Below, one piece after another: positions 45,729 through 55,634 of a stretch of DNA of 64,000 nucleotides. The notes beneath the pieces were generated by a model that ran no database searches, was not told the origin of the DNA, and worked only from the letters and a program-made list of their open reading frames with translations. Source of the stretch: Legionella saoudiensis. Its GTDB lineage: Bacteria; Pseudomonadota; Gammaproteobacteria; Legionellales; Legionellaceae. The first letter of the stretch is position 1, and each line of letters starts with the position of its first letter. The stretch spans positions 1,696,501-1,760,500 of the forward strand of contig NZ_LN901324.1 in the NCBI RefSeq assembly GCF_001465875.1. Direction: 5' to 3'. The position numbers and the translations under genes are program-made.

Positions 45729-46046
45729 ATGAAACGCACAGTCGCTCTTATATTAGGCTTATTTGCTTTTTCCGCTTTAAATGCTGCAGGCGGTACTGGC
45801 GGAGGCGCTGGAGGTGCCGGAGGAAGTACTAGTGGCGGTACAAGCGGCACGACTACAGGAGTCGGGACAGGAAATCCTGGCACAGGAACAAATACCGGAA
45901 CTGGTATTCACAATAATATGAATAATACAGGAACAGGAACAAATCCTAATACAAATGATACAAATACTGGCACTAATTTAGGAAATCCTGATAATAATAC
46001 CAATACCAATATGAATTCCGGTACGAATTCGAATACTGCACCTTAA
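45729..46046 (+). CDS. Secreted Gly/Thr/Asn-rich low-complexity protein
   Basis: 105 aa. A clean signal peptide (KRTVALILGLFAFSALNAAG) is followed by a mature part made almost only of Gly, Thr, Asn and Ser: first GGAGGAGGSTSGGTSG, then GTGTNTGTG and NTNDTNTGTN-type repeats. Only one Ile and a few Leu/Met interrupt it, so it is probably unfolded or fibrous. AAGGAGG lies seven bases before the ATG, an excellent site. A terminator follows. Function unknown. Confidence 0.82.
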   Translation: MKRTVALILGLFAFSALNAAGGTGGGAGGAGGSTSGGTSGTTTGVGTGNPGTGTNTGTGIHNNMNNTGTGTNPNTNDTNTGTNLGNPDNNTNTNMNSGTNSNTAP

Positions 46047-46102
46047 ATAAACAAACCTTAATTATGCTGCATTACGGCTACATGGTTTTTAACTTAATAT
46101 AG

Positions 46103-46125
46103 CCTTGATGCAGCATCAAGGTTTT
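46103..46125 (+). terminator. Terminator after the Gly/Thr/Asn-rich protein gene
   Basis: CCTTGATG (46103-46110) and CATCAAGG (46114-46121) form a tight hairpin with a 3-base loop, followed by TTTT. It may also serve the convergent MFS gene. Confidence 0.75.
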
Positions 46126-46130
46126 GCCCA

Positions 46131-47324
46131 TTACTTCTCGCGAGCAGCGAAAACCCAGCTTCCAATAGCGCCTACCCCTAAAATCAGTAGAATTATGGCT
46201 AAGGACCATTGTCCATAACCTTGGACCGCAGCAATAATGCCACTGGTTAATGCGGCGGTTAAATCTTGCAAGCTCGAATATAAGGCACCTGCGGTACCTG
46301 CCATTTGGGGAAAAGGGTGAAACGCTCCTGCAAATGCATTAATAAAGGTAAATCCCGCCCCCATACAAAATATCGCGACTGGAAGTATGATACTCCACAT
46401 TGTGGTGATACCGTATAAGGCCAAACCCAGCATGCAAGCCCCACCAAGCATCATCAGTAATACTCCAACAAATACCATATATGATATACCCTTACGCATC
46501 ACTAACTGGCTATTAATAATGCCACTAAAACAAATACCTGCAGCAATAAAAACAGTTAATTGTCCAAACTCAATGGGTGTATATCCTAAAACATCTTGAA
46601 AGAAAAACGGAGCAATAATCAAGTAAGAAACAATGCCTGCGCAAGCAAAACAAGAGCAGAGGGTATACCCTAAAAACACTTTAGAGCGTAATAAAATAAA
46701 AAAATTAGCACGCATTACTCTAAGCTTAGTCGCATCCGGGTTAAGATTTTTATTCGTTTCAGGCAAGGCGCAAAACGCGAGCACCCAAATCACTAATCCA
46801 AAGCATAATAAAAATAAAAAATTAGCGCGCCACCCAAAATGCTCCTGAATGTATCCACCTAAGGTTGGTGAAGCCACCATAATAAAGACACTGACGATTC
46901 CCACATAAGAGCCAATTTTTGCTAAGGTTTTTCCAGTAAATAAATCACGAACTAAGGAGCGCCCCACAGAACTGCAACAGCCAATACCGAAGCCTTGTAA
47001 AAAACGCCCTAGAATTAACATCCACACCGATGTGGCAAGAAAGCAGCATAAACTGCCCAAAATGCTTAAACCAATCCCAAACATTAGTGGGGGCTTACGG
47101 CCAATTTTATCGGATAAAGGCCCATAAAATACATGAGAAATTCCTAAACCCAACATAAATAACGACAGAGTCATTTGAATTGCCGCCTCACTACTATTAA
47201 AAACTTTGGCAATCGCAGGGAGCGAAGGTACGTATTGATCAGTAGTTGTTTGCATTAATACCATAAGCAATAACACAACAAAAACTAAAAATGGCGATAC
47301 GATTCGGCGATCTGGTTTGGGCAT
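46131..47324 (-). CDS. MFS drug exporter, Bcr/CflA family
   Basis: 397-aa, 12-helix exporter. The first half has the DHA1 signatures TDQYVPSLPAIA (after the first helix), FYGPLSDKIGRKPPLM and LGRFLQGFGIGCCSSVGRSL. These match the Bcr/CflA branch, which exports antibiotics such as bicyclomycin or chloramphenicol; the native substrate is unknown. The ATG at 47324 (MPKPDRR) is preferred since AAGGA lies seven bases upstream; GTG 47366 and ATG 47345 are alternatives. Single gene. Confidence 0.87.
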   Translation of the reverse strand: MPKPDRRIVSPFLVFVVLLLMVLMQTTTDQYVPSLPAIAKVFNSSEAAIQMTLSLFMLGLGISHVFYGPLSDKIGRKPPLMFGIGLSILGSLCCFLATSVWMLILGRFLQGFGIGCCSSVGRSLVRDLFTGKTLAKIGSYVGIVSVFIMVASPTLGGYIQEHFGWRANFLFLLCFGLVIWVLAFCALPETNKNLNPDATKLRVMRANFFILLRSKVFLGYTLCSCFACAGIVSYLIIAPFFFQDVLGYTPIEFGQLTVFIAAGICFSGIINSQLVMRKGISYMVFVGVLLMMLGGACMLGLALYGITTMWSIILPVAIFCMGAGFTFINAFAGAFHPFPQMAGTAGALYSSLQDLTAALTSGIIAAVQGYGQWSLAIILLILGVGAIGSWVFAAREK

Positions 47325-47442
47325 TAAATGATCCTTGAAATTCATCAAGCCGTAATCCAAAATCACGACTGAAAATCAAATTACATCATGCAAGAGAGCA
47401 AAATAGCAAGACAACTCTTACATAAAACAGCAGGAACAGCAA

Positions 47443-50400
47443 TTAGTTCCTACTAATACGCGCATCTCGGAATACATCTTCCATTGTAGGGTTGGTACGA
47501 TAAATTGTAGAAAAAGCAATGTCATCCAATTTTGCTTCATCAAGCGACGACAATGATTCCATTAATAATTCACTGTAATTTAGGGCATCGGCAATAGTGC
47601 ATCGTTTTTCAATATCCTTATCGATTAAAGCCTGTACCAATTTGATAATCGCCTTATGCTTAGGAGCTGCTGAACCAGGATTAACTAAAAGTTGTGAAGA
47701 ATCCGAAACAAAACTCGCTGCAAATAAATCTGGGAAGAGCACGGCAATAATATGACCCATACCGTAAGTATCATTTAAAAAGCCTGTCTTATGTACTGGA
47801 TCACGATAAAGTTCCGTAAACATCATCTTCTTAGTAGAGCCATGTTTTAGCATTGAGCCGAAATCAATTAATCTCATTGCTTGTCCCTGCACATCAAGAA
47901 TAAAATTCAGCGGCTTAATATCATTATAAGTACGATAACGTAAATGTAATTCATTCAAATCGCGTAACGCGGTGATAATACATTTTAAGCGTGTATCAAA
48001 AGGCAAACTTAGTAGTTGCTCCCTAGAAAATCGTCCTAATGCCTGCCCAGGCTGCCAAGACGAAACCACATAAGCTGACTCGCCTTCAGAGAAAAAGAGT
48101 GCCGTTCTTGAAAATAACCCATGACATTTAGCCTCACGTCGCGCAGCCTCCTTTAAGTCGGGTACAACACCAGATTGTATCTGTTTGACGCAATAAGCAG
48201 GCTCTACATCGTTAGGCGATAAATAAGCTTGCCGAATTGTCCCTTGCCCACCACGGGCAAAAAGCGTCATATCTCTATTCATCCAGAAACTATGACCATC
48301 AGTTAACGTCGTTTGGGTTTTTAATTGATCCTCAGATACTCGCCTTTGAGCAATGCTTGCTTCAAAAGATGAGATAATTTTGGTTTGAATCCGTTGCAAT
48401 GCACTTGTAAACGAAAGGTTATTAAGCAAATGATGTTTAGCTAAATTTTCTACCAGTATGCTAATTCGTTTTAAATTATTTTCAGATAAACGACATAATT
48501 GCTGAATATTTCTATCGCTTAACAAGCTAGCATTATGATGATGCAAAAAACTTATTAACATAAACAGGAGCTCAGCAGGTATTCTTACCTTTCGTTCAAA
48601 AAATTTTTTATTGTGCATCGGATAAGGCTGCTCCTTAGAAAACTGCTGCAGCAATTTAATAAAATCCATAACATAATTTTGAGGGGTTTCCTCCAAAAGG
48701 TTAAATGAATCGGCAGGTTCCGTAACAGATATATCTAAATTTCTATCGTTACATAAATCTCTTAAGAGATGATACCTACCCATTATCATCGCACAAGTAG
48801 CTGGGGTATATCCTGCCCTATTCTTAACCGCATTAAAGGAAAATTGTTTTTCCTTTACCAACCAAAAAACAATATGAGAAAACCCATTCATTGCAGCCAG
48901 ATGCAATATCGTATCTCCATCTACATCCATATGGTCCAAACGATATCCTTTTTGATCCAATAATTGGAGAATTTCTAAATAACCATACTGAGTAGCCAAC
49001 CAAACAGGGGATTGTTGCACATTACCGGTATCTCCTATCAATTCATATGCATTAGGACCCTCATTAAGTAACCACTCGACAACCTGATAGTGGTTCTCCT
49101 GTATGGCAACTGTTAGGGGAGACAATCCAGTTTTTGCGCGAACATCAAATGAATAATTATGCGCATAGAACCATTTTAATAAGGGTAAATGACCACCATA
49201 AGCAGCCAGTAAAACCACATCGTAATCATTTTTATATTGCGCCGTAAGGATTTGCCGCCCAAATTGTTGATGTATCCATTGAACCACATTAACATGACCC
49301 CTACTTACCGCAAGCAAAATCGCATTTTCTCCTTCGGTAAGAGAAAATTCAGCAAAAATATCGCTAATTAACCACTGTAAAACAGTAAGCTGACCTTTCA
49401 TAGCCGCATATTGGACAATTTTTATGTGATGATATTCTTCTAGCTTGTTTAAAGAGTAGCGTCTATGTAGCATTTTCAATGCCTCTAGATCCCCCTTCTC
49501 AATCATCGAAGCGATTACTGCAGCTGAAGGAACCAAATGAGCGTTAGATATTTGGCTTTGTTGGTATTGCGTCAACCATTCTAGCAATGCCCCATTCATA
49601 CTACTGTGGGCGTTCAACATCGTTTTTTCATCAAGCGCAAGATTTTTGGTGGTAATTAACCATTTCACGATTTCTAATTGCCCTTTCCTGGCTGCAAAAT
49701 GTAAGAACTTATATAAATCAGGGGAATAACTATTCCCATATAGCTGTGCCACTAACCACTGAAATACGTTCAAACCACCATGAGATAGTGCGGCTGTAAA
49801 AACCGTTGTACCATCTTTTGCACGCTGAGCCACAATAGGCAATATCCCTTGTTTTTCACATAACCATTGCAGTATATTTAATTTATTGTAGGACGCGGCA
49901 TACATCGCAGGAGTAAGTCCTGCTGCACTTACCTCATTCAAAAGAAGAGGTTTTTTACTATAAGCATAATCCAATATTTCTAGATGCCCATTTGCTGCAG
50001 CATGACTAATGATGCCATCGCCTTGGCTGTTTTTAACGTCCAATGGTACTTTAAGTAATTCCACTATCCATTTTACGACAGCAGCCCTGCCATTCATCGC
50101 TGCACACAATAAAGGGGAATTACCCCAGCGATCGCGGACACTTACACTATAGTCATGCGCCACCAACCATTTAAACAATTCAAGATGACCATAGGTTGCA
50201 GCCAGTAAAACCATATCTAATTCTTGCTGCACGCTACGTTGTGCCGATAAAACCTGTGAGCCGAAACGAGAATGAAGCCATTCGAGGATCGATATGCGGC
50301 CATTCATGGCTGCGATTAAAATGGCGTTTACATCCTTATTTCCATTGCTATCAACGGTATATTCGGTAAGCGATGATTCAGCAACAATACCTTGCTCAAT

Positions 50401-50631
50401 GAGCCACTGTAAGATACCAAGCTGGCCGGCCATAGCTGCATATTGCACTATAGTTAGCTTATATTTCGGATGTAAGATATTTGCAGTACTCGTTAAATGC
50501 ATGGTGAAAGGGAGTAGAGAGCGTAAATCCCCCCCATCAATACTTTGAAAAATTGTTTCAATGTCCTTTGCTGATAACTGGGATTGGTTAACTACCGTAA
50601 AACGAGAAGCTTTTTGTCGTTTGCCAAACAT
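47443..50631 (-). CDS. Ankyrin-repeat protein with C-terminal protein kinase domain, effector candidate
   Basis: 1062 aa. Residues ~55-620 contain roughly 16 ankyrin repeats (e.g. IVQYAAMAGQLGILQWLI, LHLAAMNGFSHIVFWLV). Residues ~785-1000 are a eukaryotic-type kinase with a full motif set: Gly loop RGGQGTIRQAYL, beta-3 Lys in YCVKQI, alpha-C Glu in AARREAKCHG, catalytic loop YNDIKPLNFIL (~902) and DFG in RLIDFGSM (~918). Repeat block residues ~58-190 is closely similar to ~405-535, showing an internal duplication. No signal peptide. Such a fusion is most easily explained as a secreted kinase with an ankyrin targeting scaffold. Legionella has both ankyrin and LegK effectors; this combination I cannot match to a named one. 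Confidence 0.88.
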   Translation of the reverse strand: MFGKRQKASRFTVVNQSQLSAKDIETIFQSIDGGDLRSLLPFTMHLTSTANILHPKYKLTIVQYAAMAGQLGILQWLIEQGIVAESSLTEYTVDSNGNKDVNAILIAAMNGRISILEWLHSRFGSQVLSAQRSVQQELDMVLLAATYGHLELFKWLVAHDYSVSVRDRWGNSPLLCAAMNGRAAVVKWIVELLKVPLDVKNSQGDGIISHAAANGHLEILDYAYSKKPLLLNEVSAAGLTPAMYAASYNKLNILQWLCEKQGILPIVAQRAKDGTTVFTAALSHGGLNVFQWLVAQLYGNSYSPDLYKFLHFAARKGQLEIVKWLITTKNLALDEKTMLNAHSSMNGALLEWLTQYQQSQISNAHLVPSAAVIASMIEKGDLEALKMLHRRYSLNKLEEYHHIKIVQYAAMKGQLTVLQWLISDIFAEFSLTEGENAILLAVSRGHVNVVQWIHQQFGRQILTAQYKNDYDVVLLAAYGGHLPLLKWFYAHNYSFDVRAKTGLSPLTVAIQENHYQVVEWLLNEGPNAYELIGDTGNVQQSPVWLATQYGYLEILQLLDQKGYRLDHMDVDGDTILHLAAMNGFSHIVFWLVKEKQFSFNAVKNRAGYTPATCAMIMGRYHLLRDLCNDRNLDISVTEPADSFNLLEETPQNYVMDFIKLLQQFSKEQPYPMHNKKFFERKVRIPAELLFMLISFLHHHNASLLSDRNIQQLCRLSENNLKRISILVENLAKHHLLNNLSFTSALQRIQTKIISSFEASIAQRRVSEDQLKTQTTLTDGHSFWMNRDMTLFARGGQGTIRQAYLSPNDVEPAYCVKQIQSGVVPDLKEAARREAKCHGLFSRTALFFSEGESAYVVSSWQPGQALGRFSREQLLSLPFDTRLKCIITALRDLNELHLRYRTYNDIKPLNFILDVQGQAMRLIDFGSMLKHGSTKKMMFTELYRDPVHKTGFLNDTYGMGHIIAVLFPDLFAASFVSDSSQLLVNPGSAAPKHKAIIKLVQALIDKDIEKRCTIADALNYSELLMESLSSLDEAKLDDIAFSTIYRTNPTMEDVFRDARISRN

Positions 50632-50811
50632 ACCTGCACGATCCTTATAAACAGAAAATGAGACCTCTTTGCTGTTATTTTGAGTTCAATTAAAGTCAAT
50701 AATATTACATCATGAACAAAATAAACTCAACAACTTAGGCCTTTACCTCCGCAGTGGTTCTGCTATGATAAGTTTCAATAAAAAGGCGATTATATTTAAA
50801 GGATTAACACC

Positions 50812-52080
50812 ATGACGCATGATGATCAGAAAAAGAAATCCAAGGGACACATAGTCCTCTCCTCACATCCTTCGGTACACTCAGCCCCCTCATTAAAAAT
50901 TAAATGGGGTGCTCCCAGCGCTAAAGAACGTGGACCAATTATTGCCTCCTTGACTAACATCCGTAATCGTAATGCGGTTGGTACCCATTCAGGCTCTTAT
51001 TCAGTATACCGAGCACTTGCCGTCGCAGCTGGAGTATTAGATCCTGAACACGTCCCCGATCTGACTGATACTACCCCACCGGTGACTATTGGCCCACACC
51101 CCCAATGGAGTAATCCGCAAAAAATTATTTCATTAGATCCCTGGGGACACATGGTTGCCACAGAATTTGCTGAGGAAATTCAAGCCGGCTATGACATTCG
51201 ACCCACAATTGCGGTTACCAGAGCACATATTAATATTCCCGAACTGCACACAGCGATGCAAAAAGGACGCCTCAAACCTGATGGCAAAATATTAAAAGAA
51301 TCAGGCGATGTAACGGTAACCAAAGCAGCAATTGAGCCTGTTTGGTATTTACCCGGAATTGCTGAGCGCTTCCAAGTTTCAGAATCGGCCCTTCGCCGTA
51401 CCCTATTTGAACAAACAGCAGGCATGTTTCCAGAATTAGTAACGCGTACTGACCTTGATGTCTTTTTACCGCCAATAGGAGGACTTACCGCCTATTTCTT
51501 TGGTGATGTAACCACCATTCATGATCCTAAAGTGGAACTAACTTGTCGTATTCACGATGAGTGTAATGGTTCTGATGTATTTGGCTCGGATATTTGTACC
51601 TGCCGCCCTTATTTAACACATGGCATTGAACTTTGTATTGAATCAGCTCAAAAAGGAGGAGCCGGACTTATCGTTTATAACCGTAAGGAAGGTAGAGCCT
51701 TAGGCGAGGTTACTAAGTTTCTAGTCTATAACGCACGTAAGCGTCAAAAAGGCGGCGATACAGCAGCTAAATATTTTGAGCGTACTGAGTGCGTTGCCGG
51801 AGTTCAAGACATGCGTTTCCAAGAGCTTATGTCTGATGTTCTGCACTGGCTGGGCATTACCAAAATCCACCGTTTTGTTTCCATGTCCAATATGAAATAC
51901 GATGCCCTCATTAAATCAGGAATCGAAGTGATTGAGCGCGTCACTATTCCTGATGAGCTGGTTCCTCCTGATGCTCAGGTAGAAATGAATGCAAAACGTG
52001 CTGCTGGTTATTACTCACCGGAGCGCATCGTCGATATTAATGAATTAGCTGAAACCAAAGGACGTGAGCTTCATGAATAA
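50812..52080 (+). CDS. GTP cyclohydrolase II-like protein, URC1 type (uracil catabolism)
   Basis: 422 aa. The C-terminal half is a RibA-like domain: CRIHDECNGSDVFGSDICTC holds the three zinc cysteines, and NRKEGRALG matches the catalytic Arg loop (RQEGRGIG in RibA). The N-terminal ~200 residues (SSHPSVHSAPSLKIKWGAP and on) are absent from RibA and characterise the URC1-type branch. In Lachancea yeasts URC1 is required for uracil breakdown. Here it is followed by a DUF1688 (URC4-like) gene overlapping by 8 bases and by upp, the same trio, so a role in uracil catabolism rather than riboflavin synthesis is likely. AAAGGA precedes the ATG. Confidence 0.87.
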   Translation: MTHDDQKKKSKGHIVLSSHPSVHSAPSLKIKWGAPSAKERGPIIASLTNIRNRNAVGTHSGSYSVYRALAVAAGVLDPEHVPDLTDTTPPVTIGPHPQWSNPQKIISLDPWGHMVATEFAEEIQAGYDIRPTIAVTRAHINIPELHTAMQKGRLKPDGKILKESGDVTVTKAAIEPVWYLPGIAERFQVSESALRRTLFEQTAGMFPELVTRTDLDVFLPPIGGLTAYFFGDVTTIHDPKVELTCRIHDECNGSDVFGSDICTCRPYLTHGIELCIESAQKGGAGLIVYNRKEGRALGEVTKFLVYNARKRQKGGDTAAKYFERTECVAGVQDMRFQELMSDVLHWLGITKIHRFVSMSNMKYDALIKSGIEVIERVTIPDELVPPDAQVEMNAKRAAGYYSPERIVDINELAETKGRELHE

Positions 52081-53314
52081 GGAACAACAAATACAAGATC
52101 CTGTATTAACCATGCTTCGTGATCCGCGCAGCATTCGCACTCGTGCTCATGCTATTTTAAAGCTTGCCAAACAAAACAAGCTTAATCACTTTAGCCTGCA
52201 ACCGGAACAAATGGCAGCTACTGCCTCATTTGTTACTGAGGTAATTCAAGAGCAATACCCCAATTTGGATATCCCCTACCATAGTCGCTGGCGCCATTTT
52301 GAAGCTGGCGGCATTGATCGCATCAAAAAAATGCAGGAGCAGCTGAGTTCACTTAATTCTGAGCAACGCGGGAAGATTCTTTATGAATTGGTAATTATTA
52401 GCGTATTTTTGGATGCTGGGGCCGGCCCTTCCTGGCGCTATAAAGAACCAGCATCTGGAAAAGAGTTTTCACGCTCGGAAGGGCTGGCTCTAGCAAGCTT
52501 GGACCTTTATCAATGCGGCAGCTTTAGTGCCCACCCTCAAGAACCGTTGCGCGTAGATGCTCAACGCTTAACCGAATTTAGTGAGCAAGATCTGCAACAG
52601 GGTTTTCAAGTCAGCAGCAGCAATCCTCTTGAGGGTGTTTCAGGTCGGGTTGCTTTATTAAATCGCCTAGGTAAAGCAATCCATGAACATCCTGAGTATT
52701 TTGGTCCAACTGGACGCCTGGGTGATTTTTATACCAATGTTCGCTCTATGGCAACACAGGGTCATTTGGAAGCAGCACAAATTTTTCAAGCGGTACTTGG
52801 CGCCTTTAATAATATCTGGCCCGCGCGGCTTAGCTATCAAGGAGTGCCCTTAGGTGATGTATGGTTGCATAGCGCATTAAAAACCCAAGATTCCGGCTCT
52901 GAATATGTCCCATTTCATAAATTGTCTCAATGGCTCACCTACTCTCTTATCGAGCCTTTAGAACAAGCTGGAATCCAAGTTACGCAACTTGAAACATTAA
53001 CCGGCTTACCTGAGTATCGTAATGGCGGATTATTGATTGATACGGGCTTGCTTCGAGTTAAAGATCCAAATGCCCTACACCAAGCTCATGATCCCAGCTC
53101 TGAGCTCGTAGTGGAATGGCGAGCTTTAACCGTGGCCTTATTGGATGAACTGGCTGATTTAATTAGAGAAAATCTACAAAAAAATACTCAAGAGCTACCA
53201 CTCGCAAAGATCTTGCAAGGAGGTACCTGGGAAGCAGGACGGCGTATTGCCAGGGAAAAACGTAATCAAGGTACCCCGCCACTACAAATTATTAGTGATG
53301 GTACTGTATTTTAG
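52073..53314 (+). CDS. DUF1688 family protein, URC4 type (uracil catabolism)
   Basis: 413 aa from the ATG at 52073, which overlaps the previous stop as ATGAATAA; a GTG nine bases upstream is the alternative. Conserved-looking stretches: [89 protein letters not shown] and [11 protein letters not shown]. These fit the DUF1688 family, whose yeast member URC4 is needed for uracil catabolism; its chemistry is unproven. Cytosolic, no signal peptide. Its tight coupling to the URC1-like gene is strong evidence of a shared pathway. Confidence 0.85.
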   Translation: MNKEQQIQDPVLTMLRDPRSIRTRAHAILKLAKQNKLNHFSLQPEQMAATASFVTEVIQEQYPNLDIPYHSRWRHFEAGGIDRIKKMQEQLSSLNSEQRGKILYELVIISVFLDAGAGPSWRYKEPASGKEFSRSEGLALASLDLYQCGSFSAHPQEPLRVDAQRLTEFSEQDLQQGFQVSSSNPLEGVSGRVALLNRLGKAIHEHPEYFGPTGRLGDFYTNVRSMATQGHLEAAQIFQAVLGAFNNIWPARLSYQGVPLGDVWLHSALKTQDSGSEYVPFHKLSQWLTYSLIEPLEQAGIQVTQLETLTGLPEYRNGGLLIDTGLLRVKDPNALHQAHDPSSELVVEWRALTVALLDELADLIRENLQKNTQELPLAKILQGGTWEAGRRIAREKRNQGTPPLQIISDGTVF

Positions 53315-53322
53315 GAGTTATG

Positions 53323-53967
53323 ATGCAAAATCAAGAGGTTGTGGTAGTAAATCATCCGTTAATTCAACACAAATTAACGATCATGCGCCAAAAGGAAACC
53401 AGTTGCGTAAAGTTTCGCACTCTAATGCATGAAGTAAGCATGTTGTTGGCCTATGAAATTACTCGTGATCTGGAAATAGAATATGCTGATATCGAAACAC
53501 CTATGGCAACAATGAAATCCCCCGTTCTCAAGGGCAGGAAAATGGTGTTCGTTTCTATTCTACGTGCAGGCAATGGTTTAGTGGATGGCATGTTACAACT
53601 TGTCCCTACTGCTCGTATTGGTCATATTGGATTATATCGTGATCCCAAAACTTTAGAGGCTATTGAGTATTATATTAAATTACCTGAGCACATGCATGAT
53701 CGTGATGTAATTGTTGTTGACCCCATGCTTGCCACAGGAAACTCAGCAATTGCTGCGGTTAAAGAAATTAAAGAAAGAGAACCAAAATCAATTAAATACC
53801 TCTGTCTGCTTGCAGCTCCTGAAGGTATAGCCACTTTCCATGAAGAGCATCCTGATGTCACTATCTTTACTGCTGCAATTGATGAGCGGTTGAATGAAAA
53901 GGGATACATTATCCCAGGCCTAGGAGATGCTGGAGATAGGCTTTATGGGACAAAGTTAGACTATTAA
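53323..53967 (+). CDS. upp: Uracil phosphoribosyltransferase
   Basis: 214-aa enzyme converting uracil and PRPP to UMP. The PRPP loop is [18 protein letters not shown], the N-terminal region has [20 protein letters not shown], and the uracil-binding C-terminus is [16 protein letters not shown]. ATGs occur at 53320 and 53323; the second has the better spacing from AGGAG. It lies 8 bases after the DUF1688 gene. In the URC scheme UPRT makes the UMP that the pathway degrades, so it can serve both salvage and catabolism. Confidence 0.95.
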   Translation: MQNQEVVVVNHPLIQHKLTIMRQKETSCVKFRTLMHEVSMLLAYEITRDLEIEYADIETPMATMKSPVLKGRKMVFVSILRAGNGLVDGMLQLVPTARIGHIGLYRDPKTLEAIEYYIKLPEHMHDRDVIVVDPMLATGNSAIAAVKEIKEREPKSIKYLCLLAAPEGIATFHEEHPDVTIFTAAIDERLNEKGYIIPGLGDAGDRLYGTKLDY

Positions 53968-53973
53968 TAAATA

Positions 53974-54008
53974 CCTAGCCCGCATTAGCACCATCAATAC
54001 GGGTTAGG
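53974..54008 (+). terminator. Hairpin after the URC-type operon
   Basis: CCTAGCCCGCATT (53974-53986) pairs with AATACGGGTTAGG (53996-54008) apart from two mismatched or wobble positions, around a 9-base loop. It begins 7 bases after the upp stop. No T-tract; it belongs to the TAGCCCG palindrome type. Confidence 0.55.
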
Positions 54009-54174
54009 GTATCCAACGCTTTACAATGCTAACCAATCTGTAGTATTAAAGTAATATGCAGCATAAAAATACCATTTATGTGAAAAAAATAGACATTAAC
54101 TGGTAATATTATGTACAATTAGGACTTCCTTGTATATTGGATTAATAATACAAGCCCGTTTTAAGGTAGGATGT

Positions 54175-55470
54175 ATGGCGATAAATGAATCTTTGGCAGT
54201 ACCCGTATCTGGAGCAGATCAAAGCACTACTACTTGGGAAAAACAAGATACAGTTTGGATGCTGAGCCTTTATGGTACTGCAGTAGGCGCAGGCACATTG
54301 TTCCTGCCAATTGATGCGGGCCTAAATGGCATTTTGCCCTTAATTATCATGGCCCTATTAGCTTTTCCAATGACTTACTTCTCGCACCGAGCCTTATGTC
54401 GATTTGTTTTATCTGGCTCTTCGGCACAAAACAATATCACTGAGGTGGTAGAAGAACACTTTGGCACCTTTTCTGGGCGTATTCTAACTGCCTTATATTT
54501 TTTTGCAATCTACCCCATTTTGTTAATGTACAGCGTTGCCATCACCAACACGGTAGAAAGTTTTCTGGTTAATCAGGTTGGCGTCTCCGCTCCACCGCGC
54601 GCTCTTTTAGCTATTATTCTTATTCTCGCCTTAATGGCGATTATCCGTTTTGGGCAGGAAATCATTGTAAAATCAATGTCCCTTATGGTTTATCCCTTTG
54701 CAAGTATTTTGCTATTTTTATCTTTATATCTAATTCCTAATTGGAATAATGCCGTTTTACAACAAAGCAACTCCTTACACGCAAATGGCGGAAATGGGCT
54801 ACTAATGACCCTTTGGTTAGTTATTCCTGTAATGGTATTTTCTTTTAACCATTCACCGATTATTTCCTCTTTTGCGGTCAGCCAAAAAGAGCGTCATGGC
54901 GAGGCTGCTGATAAACGTTGTACCAATATTATGAAATACAGCCATTTAATGATGGTGTTTTCAGTCATGTTTTTTGTGTTTAGCTGTGTATTTAGTCTTT
55001 CCCCTCAAGATTTAATGCAGGCCAAACAACAAAATATCTCAATTTTGTCTTATCTTGCCAATCATTTTAAAACCCCATTAATTGCTTGCATTGCGCCCAT
55101 TATTGCCTTTATTGCCATTTCCAAATCGTTCTTAGGACATTATCTAGGTGCTAAAGAAGGCTTGAGCAGCATTATTGTTAATTCGTTAAAATCATCTGGA
55201 AAAACAATTAGTAAAGACAAGCTGCAACTGGTTATTGAAGTATTCATGGTTATTACTTGCTGGATCACCGCCACAATTAACCCGAACATTCTCAAAATCA
55301 TTGAAACTTTAGGAGGGCCAGTTATTGCTGTGCTGTTATTCATTATGCCAATGTATGCGATTGCCAAAGTACCGGCAATGAAAAAATACGCTACCCAAAA
55401 AATTAGCAATCTATTCACCGTGATCATGGGTGTGATTGCAATTTCTGCAATTATTTATGGCCTACTTTAA
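54175..55470 (+). CDS. SdaC/HAAAP family amino-acid permease
   Basis: 431-aa, ~11-helix permease of the hydroxy/aromatic amino acid family (serine SdaC, threonine TdcC type). The first helix reads LYGTAVGAGTLFLPIDAG, the family signature; later VFSFNHSPIISSFAVSQ and IAISKSFLGHYLGAKEG are also typical of the SdaC/TdcC branch. It probably takes up serine or threonine with H+ or Na+. The ATG at 54175 is preferred to a TTG at 54130 that would add 15 residues. Single gene with hairpins on both sides; amino-acid uptake fits the amino-acid-based diet of Legionella. Confidence 0.87.
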   Translation: MAINESLAVPVSGADQSTTTWEKQDTVWMLSLYGTAVGAGTLFLPIDAGLNGILPLIIMALLAFPMTYFSHRALCRFVLSGSSAQNNITEVVEEHFGTFSGRILTALYFFAIYPILLMYSVAITNTVESFLVNQVGVSAPPRALLAIILILALMAIIRFGQEIIVKSMSLMVYPFASILLFLSLYLIPNWNNAVLQQSNSLHANGGNGLLMTLWLVIPVMVFSFNHSPIISSFAVSQKERHGEAADKRCTNIMKYSHLMMVFSVMFFVFSCVFSLSPQDLMQAKQQNISILSYLANHFKTPLIACIAPIIAFIAISKSFLGHYLGAKEGLSSIIVNSLKSSGKTISKDKLQLVIEVFMVITCWITATINPNILKIIETLGGPVIAVLLFIMPMYAIAKVPAMKKYATQKISNLFTVIMGVIAISAIIYGLL

Positions 55471-55498
55471 CAACGCGCGCCTGCAAATATTTATTAGG

Positions 55499-55523
55499 TA
55501 GCTTGGTGCAAACCACCAAGCTA
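55499..55523 (+). terminator. Hairpin after the SdaC-type permease
   Basis: TAGCTTGGTG (55499-55508) pairs perfectly with CACCAAGCTA (55514-55523) around a 5-base loop. No T-tract follows, so terminator function is probable but not certain. Confidence 0.6.
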
Positions 55524-55634
55524 CACCATTGGCTCTAGAGAATACTCATGTCAATGTGAATTGGCTTTCCTACACTTGCCTCCACCCACCAAGATATGAA
55601 ACAATCAGGCAAATTATCCATGCAATTGCATTAA

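Noticed and set aside
45785..46035. Possible tandem-repeat non-coding region
   Set aside because: The repeats keep one reading frame behind a signal peptide and a strong ribosome site, so they are coding low complexity.
50812..52080. Riboflavin RibA (ordinary GTP cyclohydrolase II)
   Set aside because: The extra ~200-residue N-terminus and coupling to a DUF1688 gene and upp favour the URC1-type branch, although RibA chemistry cannot be excluded from sequence alone.
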